Shown here piece after piece: positions 27,620 to 40,935 of a stretch of DNA of 64,000 nt (position 1 is the stretch's first letter; each line of letters opens with the position of its first letter). The DNA comes from Apis mellifera (Eukaryota; Arthropoda; Insecta; Hymenoptera; Apidae): positions 1,302,001 through 1,366,000 of the forward strand of contig NC_037639.1 of the NCBI RefSeq assembly GCF_003254395.2, in the 5' to 3' direction. The notes beneath the pieces were generated by a model. The model saw only the letters and a list, made by a program, of their open reading frames with translations. It was not told the DNA's origin and made no database searches. The translations under genes were made by a program, and so were the position numbers.

Positions 27620-30600
27620 AATAATTTGTATTTTAGTGATATTATATTGTGATAATAAAATGAATTTAATATTTTTTTTATATTTAATTTTAATTTTATT
27701 TGATTTTTTTTTGCAAATGTATACCATATTTTTGGACAGAGAGAGTATTTTTTTGACGTTTATAAAATTTAATAAAATTTTATATAAAAGAAAAAAAAAC
27801 ATGAATAATAGACTCATGTTTCTTTCTATTTCTATTCTAGACTTTAAATCTAATTTTTATTAAATTTTTTTTAATCTCTTGTAATATATTTGATTGTGTT
27901 CAATTAAACGAAACACTGTATGTAATACAATATACACACAATTATATTATCTTTGAAATTTTAGATATGGTTACTATTTCAATGTAAACGATACATTTCA
28001 ATTTCTTTTATTTTTTTTCTATTTTTTAACAATTAAAAAATACAATTTTTGTTTTTAAAATATCCTTTGCTCTATTTTAATCATTTTAGTCATTATTTTA
28101 GCTATTCTTTTCTTTTTGTACTGTTTGCTTTCTAATTGAAAGCACACATAATCATTATAACTATAGTCTATATTAATTAAAACAAACGGAAAACGTAGGG
28201 CAAGAACTAGGTAAACCTAATTAAAACAGTTGTTATCGTTTATGTTGAAAATTTGTCTGAAATTAAAATTTTAAAACATTTTATTCCACTCTTCGAAATC
28301 TTGTTACGATTAGCATTGCAAATAGTTATATAGTTATAATAGTTATAATAGAATTTAAACTCTATTATAATCATATGTATTAATATATTATATTTTTTAA
28401 TTGATATCTTAATATAATATAAACATGATATATATATATACTTGAATGATTTTTATGATAATTATTTAAATGTCTATTTTTAAGTATTATATAATATTCA
28501 ATAATTTTAGCTAAAAAAATTTATAGTTGAGAAAAAATTAATAACTATTGTGCATAAAAATGAAAAAATATTATATGGAATATTAAATGGATTTATTTTT
28601 ATGTATACATTATTTTTATTAGACATTATATTTTTCAAAATTTTATCATTTTGTATTATTGGATCGGAAAATATCTAAAAGATTTAAAATTATGATTATA
28701 TTCAACGAAATTAATTGCGAAACAAATTTTGAAGTTCTTATAAATTTTGACATTTTCTAATTATAAGGTAGGCAAGATTGTTTTCAAAAATCACTCGATT
28801 TTATTTTTTCCAATTCGTTTGTATTTTTAAATTTTAGATTTCTGAATCTTTTGCATTTTTTTTGCATCTTTAAATGAATAAGAGTAAAATGATAAAAATT
28901 AAATTAAAGGATACTTGAATACAAGAATATAAAATTTGCTTGATTTTTTTATATTTTTCTTTAGTTTTCATAATTTACAATTAAATTACGAGAAGTGAAA
29001 TTTGTTACACTTACACTTATACTGTAAAAAATTAATATATTTTATTAATAAATGAATTTGATAGATCAAGATAGCTAAATTACGAATTATATAAATGCTA
29101 GATTCATATTTATATTAGAGTTATATTATAATATATATTTATATATATATTGCGAATAGTTTGCAAAATAATAAATAGATCACAATTAATTAAGGAATTG
29201 ATAAATCAATATTTTAATTTTTTATTTTTAATAAATTATAGATAAAATATGATTACAAAAATTACTATATCTAGTAAGACATGTATGTGATTAAATAATT
29301 AAAAATAGAAGATAATATATATAATAAAAACTGAAATATTTTAACATCTTTCATGAACTAATTTCAAGATTCATTGGTTATAGATATAATATTAAAAGAA
29401 ATTATTAAAAAATTATTTAAAAAATCTCAACAATAAATTAATACAGTGTCAAAAAAGTTGTATTATAAAATATTAATTATTTTTCTTTCACATTTTAATA
29501 ATAAAGATTTTTTAATTATTTAAATAAACTTATATATAATATAATATATAATATACAATATATATATATATATATAATATGTATAATAGTTTAAAATAGT
29601 TTTCATATATAAATTGCTTTTCTGATTATAAAATGATAAATTAAATTTTTATAAAATAAAAAAAATTAGGATATAAAATTTATATTATGAAAACATATAA
29701 AAAACAGAAAAAACATAGAAACTTATAAATCAATCAATTTCAACATTTATCTGAAAAAATGTATTCTTAGCTCAGTTGTATACTTAATAATAAAAGAAAA
29801 TGTTGATAGAAAAAGAAAATAATAACAGATAAAAATTTTAAAACGAAAATTATGATAAAATAAATTTAAAAAACACAATCAAATTTAGTAAATGTGAATA
29901 ATTATACTATGAAAAATTATTTAATATAATTTGATGACAAATATCGTAATTTCGATTCATTGCTAATGATTTTTCGCTAATGAATATCTTTCGATATCAA
30001 ACTTTTACAAGAATTATTCATTAAATTTCATTATAATTTCATTTTAATATTCTTATTCTGATAAGCAATATCATTACTATATATCATTAATATGCATTAC
30101 CATATTTACTTTTGCGAATTCGCAAGCATATCTTTTAAAGATGTTTTCTTATCAATAATCAAATTATTCATGTACAGTATGGAAATTAAATTTTTTAAAA
30201 ATGATTTATTCATATACTAATTTGCATATTATTCATAATACAAAAGAAATAAAGATAAGATTAAAAAAAATGTTCTTACTAATGAACATTTAATTATTTG
30301 CTTATATTTCATAATTACTACGCAATTTTCACAAATAATAATAAATTTATATTTATAATAAAATTTTCCTTATTGATAAGATTTTTTGAATGAAATGAAA
30401 GCAAATAATAATTAAATTATTTATAATAAAAATTATAAGATTAGAATGAAATATAAATTTTTACAAGTCTTTATTTATAATATATGGATCATGATTTCTA
30501 GAAGTTATTCGCGAAGTACTTGATGTTTTTTTACAAATCTTGATTTTTTAAGAGTAGTAAATCCATAGCAAATACAATTAATCGATTATTTTCAAGAAAC

Positions 30601-32639
30601 TAAAGAAATTGATAGATTATTTGAAAAATGTTCATGAACTATTAATTCTGAAAATGTTTGTGAATTATTTTTGAATTGTTCGTGAACATTTTTTGCGAAT
30701 TTTTTGTTCATTAACGAGAATTTTAATATGTCACTTCTTAAAATTCAATAGTTAGTTCATTGTTTATTGTTATTCACATTCAATATTAGACAGCCAATAT
30801 TAGAATTTGTGAAGTTAATTATATAGTAAATAATATATTTACAAACATCTCTAAAAATCTCTAATAATGTTTATTTAAGTAATTAAAATAATATTGTATA
30901 CAATAAAATTATTACATAAAATTCATATTATCTTCATTATTCATGAAGTCGCAAATTCATGTTAAGACTTCGTGATTTTTGATATTCTAAGATCATAAGT
31001 TTTTGTTTATTTATCTTATCCATTTGTCCAATAATACTTTATAAGAAATTCTGAAAAATTCTGTATGTGCTGCCTTACTGAATGTTATTTTATAACTTTT
31101 GGTGTTATATTTCATTTAATCAGATTTTTCTTCTACTAGGAAAAGTTCAATCCTAGCGACCATCTGAGGATGATATGTAGGAAAAAGATGTCATGAAAAA
31201 GAAATATATTGAAAAAGACATTATAAATTTTTTAAAGATGAAATTATATTTATGCATATGCATTTGTAATCAATTTTGAGTTGTTATCGTATAATAAAAA
31301 TATAGTAATAATATCTTATTGAATATTTTCGATATTAAAATATTTTTCAAAATATTTTGCGGAATATTGTTATTAATAATTATTTTTTTCTTATTATCTA
31401 AACAGGCATTTAAGAACAATAAAATAAATTGTTCTATACTTTTTATTTAATATTATATTAATTATTGATTAGTGTTTCCATTCATTTATTCTTATTTTTT
31501 AAATTTATGAAAGAGACACAATAAATGATTATAAAAAAAACATCACTTTCATAATTTTCTGATTCTCAAAATATACTTATTGTTAAAAAATTTTTCTTTT
31601 ATTTTTCGGTTAAAATTTCATGTTATATAAAATCCGATTAGTAAATAAAATAGTAGATTAGTAAACAAATGAAATATAAGAAATGGTAAACGAAAGAATA
31701 CAAAAAAAAAAAAATAATAAATGTAATAAGATCAATTATAAAATCTTTTAATATACCTAAATGATACTTGTTAATATTATAGTTAGATAGATTGATTAGA
31801 AAGACTAATTTAAAAACTACTTTATGAACTATGTTTATGAATTAAATAGGGATAATAAAAAAAATATTTATTATAAATAAAAAATATTATCTTTCAAATT
31901 ATTTAAAAATGTACTACAAATTAACTACTAATGCAATTTAGAGAATTGGCATATCAATGTACAATATAAAGAAATCTATTATCTAAAATAATAATATGCT
32001 TTGATATTAATATTAAAATTTTGAATATAAAATTGAATATAAAATTTTGAATAAATATTAGTTTTTTTTTTATATGCTTTTAAGAAATATTGATTCATTC
32101 AAATCAACATTGAATTTTTTCCTATGGTGAATAAAAAATATCGGCAAAATTAATAATTAATCAAATAGTCAATAAAACATTCTTGATGGAATGATTATCA
32201 GTAATTATTTATGAACTGATTAAATACACACCACATTGAAATTAATTATTGTTACAATAATTATTGTTATAAATATATTTTTATTATATTATTTTTTATC
32301 TTTCAAATTATTAGAGCATATATAATATAAGTTACATATATAATATATAGCATTTATAAAATAATGAAAAATTTGTAAAATTTTATTATTATGAACTTAT
32401 TGTCATATTGTAATATTCAAAAATATTAAAAATTAATCATTCTTAATCAATCTTAAAAAAAAAATCTAAGAATATTAAATCTATCTAATCTATTAAATCT
32501 ATTAAATTTAACATATATCAACATTGAAAGCTCATATGTTATAGACGAAAATCTATTTTTACATTAAAAATAGTTACATTAAAAATAGTTAGATTTATGT
32601 AGTAAAAAAAAAAAGATAGTAAAACATTTTGATATCATA

Positions 32640-32668
32640 CGCACACACGCGCGTGCATGCGTGCGCGA
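32640..32668. repeat. CG-containing purine/pyrimidine alternating tract
   Basis: About 29 bp of alternating CA/CG/TG dinucleotides (CACACACGCGCGTGCATGCG) in AT desert. Alternating purine-pyrimidine sequence of this kind can adopt left-handed Z-DNA. Confidence 0.8.
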
Positions 32669-33180
32669 ATATGCAGTAAAAAATTTAGAATTTTCTTTTA
32701 AGATTTTGACTTATTCAAAAATAATACGTAAGAGATGTTAAATAAATGATAGTAGATCTATCTCTTTTAATATTTTTTAACTATTTTTAAATTTCTTTTA
32801 TATTTTTTCTATTTCTTGAGATATTTGTTCTAGTGTATTCAAAATATAATTCTATTTGAAAAAACAAATATTATCTAGAAATATTTCAAATATTTTCATC
32901 TAGAAATTAATCATAAAAAGATTTCCTTGAATCAAGATATAAGATTAAATCAAGTTCTATTTATAACTATTTACATTTAGATTTATTTAAAAATTATTTA
33001 TTTTTTGAAATAAACAGGATGGAATTACATCTACATGTTTGGATGCAACATTTTCTATATGATATTTATATATAATTTATTATATTATAATTATATGATT
33101 TACGAAGTTACATATAATTATAATATAATATTATAATATATTAATATATTTACATAGTTAATTAAATTAAAATTTATAAA

Positions 33181-33246
33181 TTTATAATGTAAATATAGTA
33201 TTATATTTATAATGTATATAATTTATAATGTAAATATAGTATTATA
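33181..33246. repeat. 41-bp-period direct duplication
   Basis: A 25-bp segment (TTTATAATGTAAATATAG and following bases) occurs exactly at 33181 and again at 33222. Confidence 0.75.
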
Positions 33247-34329
33247 ATAAATAATTTTTTTTATGCAATTTAAAATATTTATCTTATATGAATAGATTAT
33301 CGATAATAAATTATGGAATGAAATAATGGCTAAATGGTTAATTCTAAATTAATTCTTCTTTTTATCATGTTAATATAATAATGTAATAATAATAATAGTT
33401 ATGAAGAATTGAATGTAAATTTATTTCTTTAAGTATACTAGTATACTTATTATATTTTATATATAATAATATAATAATAATATAATAATAATATGACTTT
33501 ACTTATCTTACTTATCTAATTTAATATAATAAAATAATTTTAAAAATTAAATAAAATCACATTTATTTTTAATCATTGCAAAAATATTTAAACACAAATT
33601 AAAAATTTATAATAAAATAATTGAAATAATATTCTTTTATAAAAATTAAGTAATTAATTTGGTTTTAAGTAAAATTTTGATATTTTTTTTTGATTTTATG
33701 ATATGTAATATCTATTTAAAAAATAATTTTTAAAAAGATAAATAGATATTAAAAATTATTTTTTGTTAACAATATATTGTTTATTTTATTTCTATTTTAA
33801 ACGAATTTATCATTTTTTTAGTGTATATTGTTATTATTTATTATTCCATGATTCAATTGTTTAGATGAAAATGTCTCAAAGATAAAAGGGATCACAAGTT
33901 ATTTGGTGAAAAAAAAATATTGTCAAGAAAGTTGAGAATTGATCTAATGTATTATAAAATAAAAGAACATCGTCATACTAGAATCATCTATTTAAAAATA
34001 TAATATATATAATTATCTTTTTCAAAAATAATGAGAAATTTTTATGAAGAAATATATATCATATGCATGTATTGAAAAGGACAAAAGGACTTTGTCTTTT
34101 TTCAATAATATAAACAATAATTTATCGTTGTTTATTTCAAATAATAATTATTAATAAACGCTCTGTATATATTGCTTTTCAATTCATATTATTGTAATTA
34201 ATTATTCATAATAATAATTACAAAACATTGTTTATTTTATTGAGTTTACAGAGAATATTTTAAATTTTATTAATCATATACGATTGATTATTCTTAAAAA
34301 GAATCATTGGTATGTAATAACTCCAATAT

Positions 34330-34545
34330 GTGAATTTCTACGAAAGGCCGAAAGCAATTGCATTATTCTTATTATAGTCGTAGAAGGTCAAACTTTTTGC
34401 GACGGCAGCTGCATCAGGTTATACCAGGATGTCGCAGTGCGGTATGCAACGGGTTCGTGAAAGAAACTGAATGTTATTATAAAATGGAGGCGTTAAAATA
34501 TGCTAAACATTTTCCTCTTGCATTTTTGTTTTTGTGTTAATAATG
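34330..34545. promoter_or_regulatory. GC-richer island with E-box-like palindrome
   Basis: About 200 bp of mixed sequence centred on a CG-containing core. It contains GCAGCTGC at 34405-34412, an E-box palindrome of the CAGCTG class bound by bHLH proteins, and a second CAGG-rich stretch just downstream. A 60-codon plus-strand frame crosses it but shows no recognisable domain. Enhancer or exon status is inference. Confidence 0.3.
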
Positions 34546-34549
34546 ACAA

Positions 34550-35510
34550 ATGAACTATAATTACTACATGCAAAATTTTCATTTTTATCTGGAACAAACC
34601 TAGAATTTGTTTGCAATAAATAAACAGTTAACTCAATTAATGTTCAAAAGTGAATAACATTGTTTCATTGAATAATTATTTATGAAGAAAGCATTATTGT
34701 TCAAGCTCAATAACTTCTTTATGTCAAAGTATATTGTGAAAGTTTTATTTATGATAATCATTTATTAAAAATGATTGTTTATTAAAAAATTATTAATAAA
34801 AAGTTTTGTCGTAATAATTTAAATTAAATAATTATTTATATTAAAAAAATCACTTTTCGATTTCAATAATTTTTTATTATATTATCAAGATCATTAAAAT
34901 CAATAATAATTGAGTACTATTGTAATTATTTTGTTTTACTATTTTATATTTTCTATAGTTATTATTTATTAAAAAGTTATTAACAAAAATGTTTTTTCGA
35001 ACTAGTTTACATTAGATTTTAGTTTTAATAAGATTTAATGCTACAAATAATTGATATTTGATCTGCTTCACAATGTTACAAAATTAAAAAAGAACTAAAA
35101 AAAAAAAAGAAACAAATGCTCCATATATAAAATTTTATTAAAGACAAAATTTTTTTTGGTTTTAATATAAATAATACAATATATTATGATTCGGTGTAAA
35201 ATATGCAAAAATTTTTTTTTACTATATATATATGTATGTATTTTAATATATATATATGTATTTTAATCAATTTATATAAATATAAATAATTATTTTATTG
35301 AAATATGAAAAATCAATATTTTAAATAATAATAAATGATTTTTAACTTTAATTATATTATAATATATAAAACTAATAATATCGTACTATATTATTATTAA
35401 TATATTATAAAATAAAAATATATAATATAACTATAATAAATATAAATAATATATTCATGCTCACAATAATATTGTACTGATTTCGTAGATATAAATTAAT
35501 GAATGTCCTT
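34550..35510. other. AT-rich desert without recognisable gene
   Basis: Low-complexity A/T sequence between an island and the 4.4-kb compositional block. No feature supported. Confidence 0.65.
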
Positions 35511-35514
35511 TGAT

Positions 35515-38500
35515 TAGTCGTAACAACTATATTATTTATAATTGTGGATTATATATAAGCTACTCATGCGGAGCGCTTATCTATTAGAGAGCAGGATTTC
35601 TCACAATGTCGCGCACGTATCTATGGTCAGAGGCACGATATGTTCATAAACTATCGGCAGTCGGACTATGACGTGACGACCATGATGCTCTATTTAGAAT
35701 GACGATAGATAATCGTGTCCAACATGGGAAAAATCCCTTCCTAATTCAATTGGGAGGATCACAGTTTTCCAATAGGGCATGCTGTATAATAACCAATAAT
35801 CATGCCTGACTCATGACATATTCAAAAAAAAAAAACTCTTCGCTTGGATAGTTATCTGTATACAAAAATTCCAACTTAAGCGAGATCAAATCAGCGCATT
35901 CCTCTCACAGATTCTTCTTCTCGAACCAGAACAATGCCATTCATTATTAAGTCCTAGAACAAGATCGACTCAACCAGACCAAAATATGGTAGAAATATGT
36001 AATCACATGTGCCAGATCTTCAAAAATAATCCTCCAATGAATATCACTCATTCTTCAGAGATCTACTAATCATAAAAATAAGAAAGGAAATTTTTATAAA
36101 CAATCTTTGTTTATAAATCTCGTGAGCAATAAATTCTGACGAACATACTGCCCATCTTGAATTGCTTCAAAATCATAATAATCAACATAAATTCATAATT
36201 TTGCTATATGATATGTGCCAAATGTGTATATGTGACAACATAATGATGTTGTCAAAATTATTTAACCTAATTAATTTTGCTATATGGTAATTCACACACA
36301 TGATCAATTTACGCAATATACTAAACTTAAAATCTTTAAACAGATGAGATACACGATAAACGGACGTTGGAATAATAAAAAGAGTAGAAGAATTAATGCA
36401 GGTATATTTACACGAAGTCATATTCCAAGTCTGTGTGGTGGTGAGCACAATAGGAGTTACCATCTTGAAAATAAAGTCCCTCTCTTTCTCTCGCTTTTTT
36501 CGAGGCATTCAAAAAAGATTGTTACTTCTCGATGATAATGATGGACATAATAAAAGGAGTGCCATTCAATTGCCTAATTGTTATAGACGCATAGTAAATT
36601 GTAGTAGAAATGACGAGTATTATATCAGAGTTTCGAAACGCGAATATGCTAAATGCCGAGTTGTAGTAATGTCCTCTTCAGATCTCATAAAGTCCATACA
36701 CGCGATTCCACAGTTTGCGGCAAGCAAAGCAATCATACTACTTTAAATCCGAAGCTAACTTGCTCCTTATCTCAGTCAAACTTTTTATTTAATATATTTC
36801 GATGGATATTGTGGCTCGTATTGAGGGTTATATTGGTTCTGGGATGATCTTAGGAGATTTGTACTGCATTCTATTGTATGTATGACCATCTATATCCATT
36901 TTGTTGATGTCCTTCTTCTATTGTATCTCGTACGTAGGGTTTAACTTGAAAAATAAAAAAAGAAATAATAGAAGGAAAAGGAAAAAGGAGGGAATTTCTT
37001 CTCTATCATAAGACTCATGTCAGTAAAGCTTATTGAGTTCGTGCCTTAGTTGCCTTGATGCCCGGAAGATGGACGCCAATTCGTGATAGTCTGATCAATG
37101 AACTACTATCAAGTGATATTTCTCATGTTACACTGGTTTTGTCATAATGCTAGTTCGTGATGCAACCATACTTCCATGACAGAAGTTGAAGAGTTTTCTT
37201 ATGGATCACGATCTTTGCGCCCATATTAAATCTTATAAGAGTAACACATAATCCTCTGATCCGTTGTTGAAATAATTTGCGATAGTTATGCTATCAAACT
37301 TTTTCTCGTTACAACTTCATTATTTTGAATAACTGAAATTTATTTAAACGATTCTTTTTGATATCAATGATATCAGATGAGAATAATTTGAAAATCTTCT
37401 ATTAAAAAGCATTTAGCTTTATGAAAACGGATGATAGTCAAATTCCTATAAATGACTACAGTGCTAGAACTGTGAGCAACTTCACAAATGCAATGAGACT
37501 CGTCGACGCTTCGCAATAAGGATTGAATTATCAAATTTATTTCCATAATCTCGAATATGAAATGGAATTGCTTATCGATAATTATTCATTATAAAATTCA
37601 TACACTTAAAAATATAAATTAAAAAAATTCATGATTATCTCGAGTTGAAATTTTGAAGTTATACAAATAAACATGTCCAGGTCAATTCTTATCGTTAATC
37701 TAGTGCATGTTTATTCTATTGTGATGGACGTCATAATAAATGATAATAATGCACAACCTTGAATCCTAGTAGCAAATAATCGACCCATCAGATAATTTAT
37801 ATCCTTGTATCCTATTATATTGGATCCTAATTATATCGTATATTCCTATGTAGGAAGATTTGAATGATATTTCTATCCGCTAATATTCGATGTCGTCTAT
37901 GCGTTGAACCTTTAGGATTGCGAAATTCGCTCTGGATTTAGTGCCTATCCTGAGTGTCCCCATTAAGAAAGAGATTTGAAATTGATAGTGTTTTCGACAT
38001 TGATTTTGAAACATGTGTACGGTCAAGAATGAAATCAATTTTAGAGATATTGCCAGAATTTTAGTAGTGATGAGTTTGGTAATGAATGTAGAGATATTCC
38101 TTGATTATTGGTATGATGCGGATAAAAATCGTGTTTTATAATAGTTTCCAATTTCGAAAATATGCTGGTCACAATCGCGATGTGTTTCCATATGGTGGAA
38201 ATATAATCTTCATGTAATATCAATGCGGATTTCTGGCAATGATGTTGAATCTGTCGAGATATCTATACTCCGTCACGAACGGAATTGAAACGGTGTCGTA
38301 ACGTGATTAATTTATATGGTTTTATTAACTATTCAGTATCCTCCTTTTACAAGAGACTTTTTCTAAAGAATTTGAAATGATTTTATAAAGTACTGGTACA
38401 TAATATTTATGTCAGTATTAGAACAATGTTAGATGGTTAAATAGAATTGAAGAAAGATTGACTGAAGGTTATTTTGAATAATTGATCGAACGCACTATAT

Positions 38501-39905
38501 ATCAAGCAATGATATTTTGTTACATTTCATAAAACTCTCGGATACTACTCGCATCTTGAAATTGGTATTCAATTCTTTGAGAACGCGGTACGAATTGAAC
38601 TCGCTATTCATAATGATTTTTAATGTTGATGATATTCCCCGTCGTATGATCTAATGTAATATGTTTTCTCATATGAGATCAGAATTCTCGTGTAAAGCAA
38701 ACAGTTTCGAGGATTCTTGTTCTAGATTATACGATGAAATTTTTTTTAATTCGCGTGAATGCGTTAATTCATCGATAATTATAATCGAGATTTCATAGTG
38801 ATCGATAGGAACGTTTCGCATATTCGATTCGAATCTTTTGTTTCTTTGACTACATAAATTGAATAATGAGTTCGTCACTCACAACTTCATTGTAAATCTG
38901 CGAATTTGATTGTTTATTTGACCATTGAAGACCCATTTTCCTAGCTCGTTATGAATACTCAGAGAAGAGGCCAGGATCACTTAAGTCAATGACAACAATT
39001 CTGCTACTACGAAAGACGTATCTACAAAAGATTAGCAACATGTTGAATATATTATATATATTGTATTTTATAAGAACACGAATTTCATTGATCGTATCGA
39101 AATATTTATTCTCGAAATTTTTGCGGAAATGTATCTTCTCATTCGCAATATTCACAATAAGCAATTCGATGCAATCTTGAATTACAGCGAATTTATTAAT
39201 TAATGAAATTTTATGATTTAACCGCTTCTAAAGAGCAGTTTTAATTATTTCCCATATACGACACAGAAATTCTTTAATCGAATTAGATTAGCCTGTATAT
39301 GATCATGCTTGCCAATTTATCTCTGGAGTTCGACTATCGAGATTTCCATCATATTCATACAAAGCAAAAAATTTAATGAACAATTCAACTCACCGGAAAG
39401 ACGAGATCGATAATAGATATCGTTTGATCTGTGCTCGTTAATTTTGAAAATGATCGTCAACTTTTTTACTAGTGGGCCAGAGAATTACATCATATTAATG
39501 ACTCGGTGAATATTATCATCGTTGATCGAAGTTTTGCTATTTGCAGAAGATGGTCTCCTCCTAGTATATTGATCGGAAATGTACACTGTTGACTTCTGTT
39601 TCTATGTTAAATAAACAATTGGATCCAATTTGCACTGGTAGTCTTCTTCTTATGCACTTTGTTTAAACAGTATTTAGCGGAGGTAGATGAGATTGAAGAC
39701 AAGTCGCCTAATCAGTTTTCGTTGTCTGGAACCTAGCCATTTATACGAGTTTTGTCTGCTGATTATTGTTCTCCAGAAAGACAAGGTGATTCTCTTTCTG
39801 GTGGAATCCACGCTTGCAATCCGAGTTTGAACAGCAATTGATTACTTCAATATCTTTGTTTGAATCCATCAAAAATCTGGTTCCAAAGACTAATGTAATT
39901 ATTTG
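35515..39905. other. 4.4-kb block of distinct composition, origin unknown
   Basis: Base composition shifts clearly at about 35.52 kb and back at about 39.9 kb. Inside, CG dinucleotides and non-repetitive sequence are common, and long A/T tracts are scarce. By eye G+C is roughly twice that of the flanks. No frame exceeds about 116 codons. The longest with an ATG is on the plus strand at 36396-36746, starting MQVYLHEVIFQV, with a basic middle and no recognisable domain. A 78-codon stop-free stretch lacking an initial ATG lies at 35836-36069 and includes LKRDQISAFLSQILLLEPEQ. Many short frames in all six phases look like decayed coding sequence, but I could not match any to reverse transcriptase, integrase, transposase or a host protein. 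I found no terminal repeats. A degenerate retroelement, an old foreign insertion or a GC-richer host segment are all possible. Confidence 0.5.
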
Positions 39906-40179
39906 AATTAGACATTAATCTAATTACATAAATTACATTTCGTTATTAATATTCTTATTTATACTTTAATTTATTTTGGAACAAAAATAAATTTTGGAAT
40001 TAAATATATATGTATAATCTGAAATATCAATATTTCATATTTTTAGTAGATATTTCCTATATTTAATATTATGTGTAATTAAAAGAAAATTAATATCATG
40101 CAATTATCGTCAAGAGATATAACATAAGATATTATATGTATATATTTTTGCATGTATTTATAAAAATATAACTGTATTC

Positions 40180-40525
40180 ATAAATATAAATGTTTGTTGA
40201 ATTATATTTCATGCGTTCTACTATTAACATATATTATTGACATTGTTTTTAAAGAATCATTAGATGCATTAGCAACTGCAATTTTTAAACATAAACGATT
40301 CTTTCACTTTAAAGATCAGCCGGTTTGTTCCAAAAAAGTTGTAGTAAAGGAATGTATCTATAACGAGAAATTGGCTCTCGATTCGAAGTAATTCCTTTCC
40401 ATCTTCTGCGTAATATACCGATATAATGATTGCGATACAATGACCGAGAATCGGCTCTATTAATGGCGTAACCATGCTGCATTGTCTTCATGGTCGATTC
40501 TATACTCTATATGTATACGTATATC

Positions 40526-40567
<42 letters not shown>

Positions 40568-40730
40568 ACATATATATATACGATTCACCACGATACTATG
40601 TCCAGACCATCATGAGGGAACACACATCGTGCTAACGTACCCCGTAATTGCTGATACACTATGTGACGAGGGGTTCTCTCAATCGACAATTACGAGGGAA
40701 ACAGTTTGCTTGTGAATCTCTAATGATTTA
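40180..40730. other. GC-richer island split by a (TG)n tract
   Basis: Two mixed-sequence segments (about 40265-40500 and 40575-40715) flank a TG microsatellite. The left segment is open on the minus strand from an ATG at 40475 for 68 codons (MVTPLIEPILGHCIAIIISV at its start, partly hydrophobic). The right segment contains CG-rich strings such as GACGAGGGGTTC. No family is recognised and no strong splice site was seen. It may be a conserved non-coding element. Confidence 0.35.
40527..40565. repeat. (TG)n microsatellite, about 19 units
   Basis: Uninterrupted TG dinucleotides, the longest non-A/T microsatellite in the window. (TG)n can form Z-DNA and is usually polymorphic. Confidence 0.95.
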
Positions 40731-40859
40731 TGGGTAACGACTGATGAATGTTTAGAGTATTTCTTTTTTTTTTTTTTTCATTATTATGATCTTCATTATA
40801 TATATAATCAGTTACAAAACTTCTTGTTTCTAGCATACTATTATGCTAAGAAATTATTT

Positions 40860-40863
<4 letters not shown>

Positions 40864-40932
<69 letters not shown>
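40864..40932. repeat. (TA)n microsatellite, about 34 units
   Basis: Uninterrupted TA dinucleotides. Self-complementary, so cruciform extrusion and length instability are expected. Confidence 0.95.

Positions 40933-40935
<3 letters not shown>

Larger units (their letters stand above)
27640..34315. other. AT-rich desert without recognisable gene
   Basis: Low-complexity A/T sequence with tandem duplications near 33.2 kb and a CG-containing microsatellite at 32.64 kb. Overlapping plus and minus frames at 27606-27863 are Ile/Phe/Lys-rich AT noise directly after the transposase relic. A slightly less AT-biased patch at 30.5-31.2 kb shows no motif that I can support. Confidence 0.65.

Noticed and set aside
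27606..27863. Overlapping plus and minus frames just after the transposase relic
   Set aside because: Composition is Ile/Phe/Lys/Asn noise, and the transposase C-terminus ends at the stop at 27617-27619.
36182..36508. 108-codon minus-strand frame
   Set aside because: It overlaps the longer plus-strand frame at 36396-36746 in the GC-richer block and shows no recognisable domain.
37126..37246. 121-bp segment bounded by TGTTACAC and GAGTAACA, considered as a short LTR
   Set aside because: Terminal match is only about six to eight bases, no second copy was seen, and no convincing primer binding site or retroelement protein is adjacent.
38041..38223. 60-codon minus-strand frame starting MILHEDYISTIWKHIAIV, considered as a retroelement fragment
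   Set aside because: No catalytic or zinc-binding motif and no continuation in neighbouring frames that I could identify.
40482..40715. Plus-strand frame with a Cys-Val repeat
   Set aside because: The CVCVCV run is a translation of the (TG)n microsatellite.
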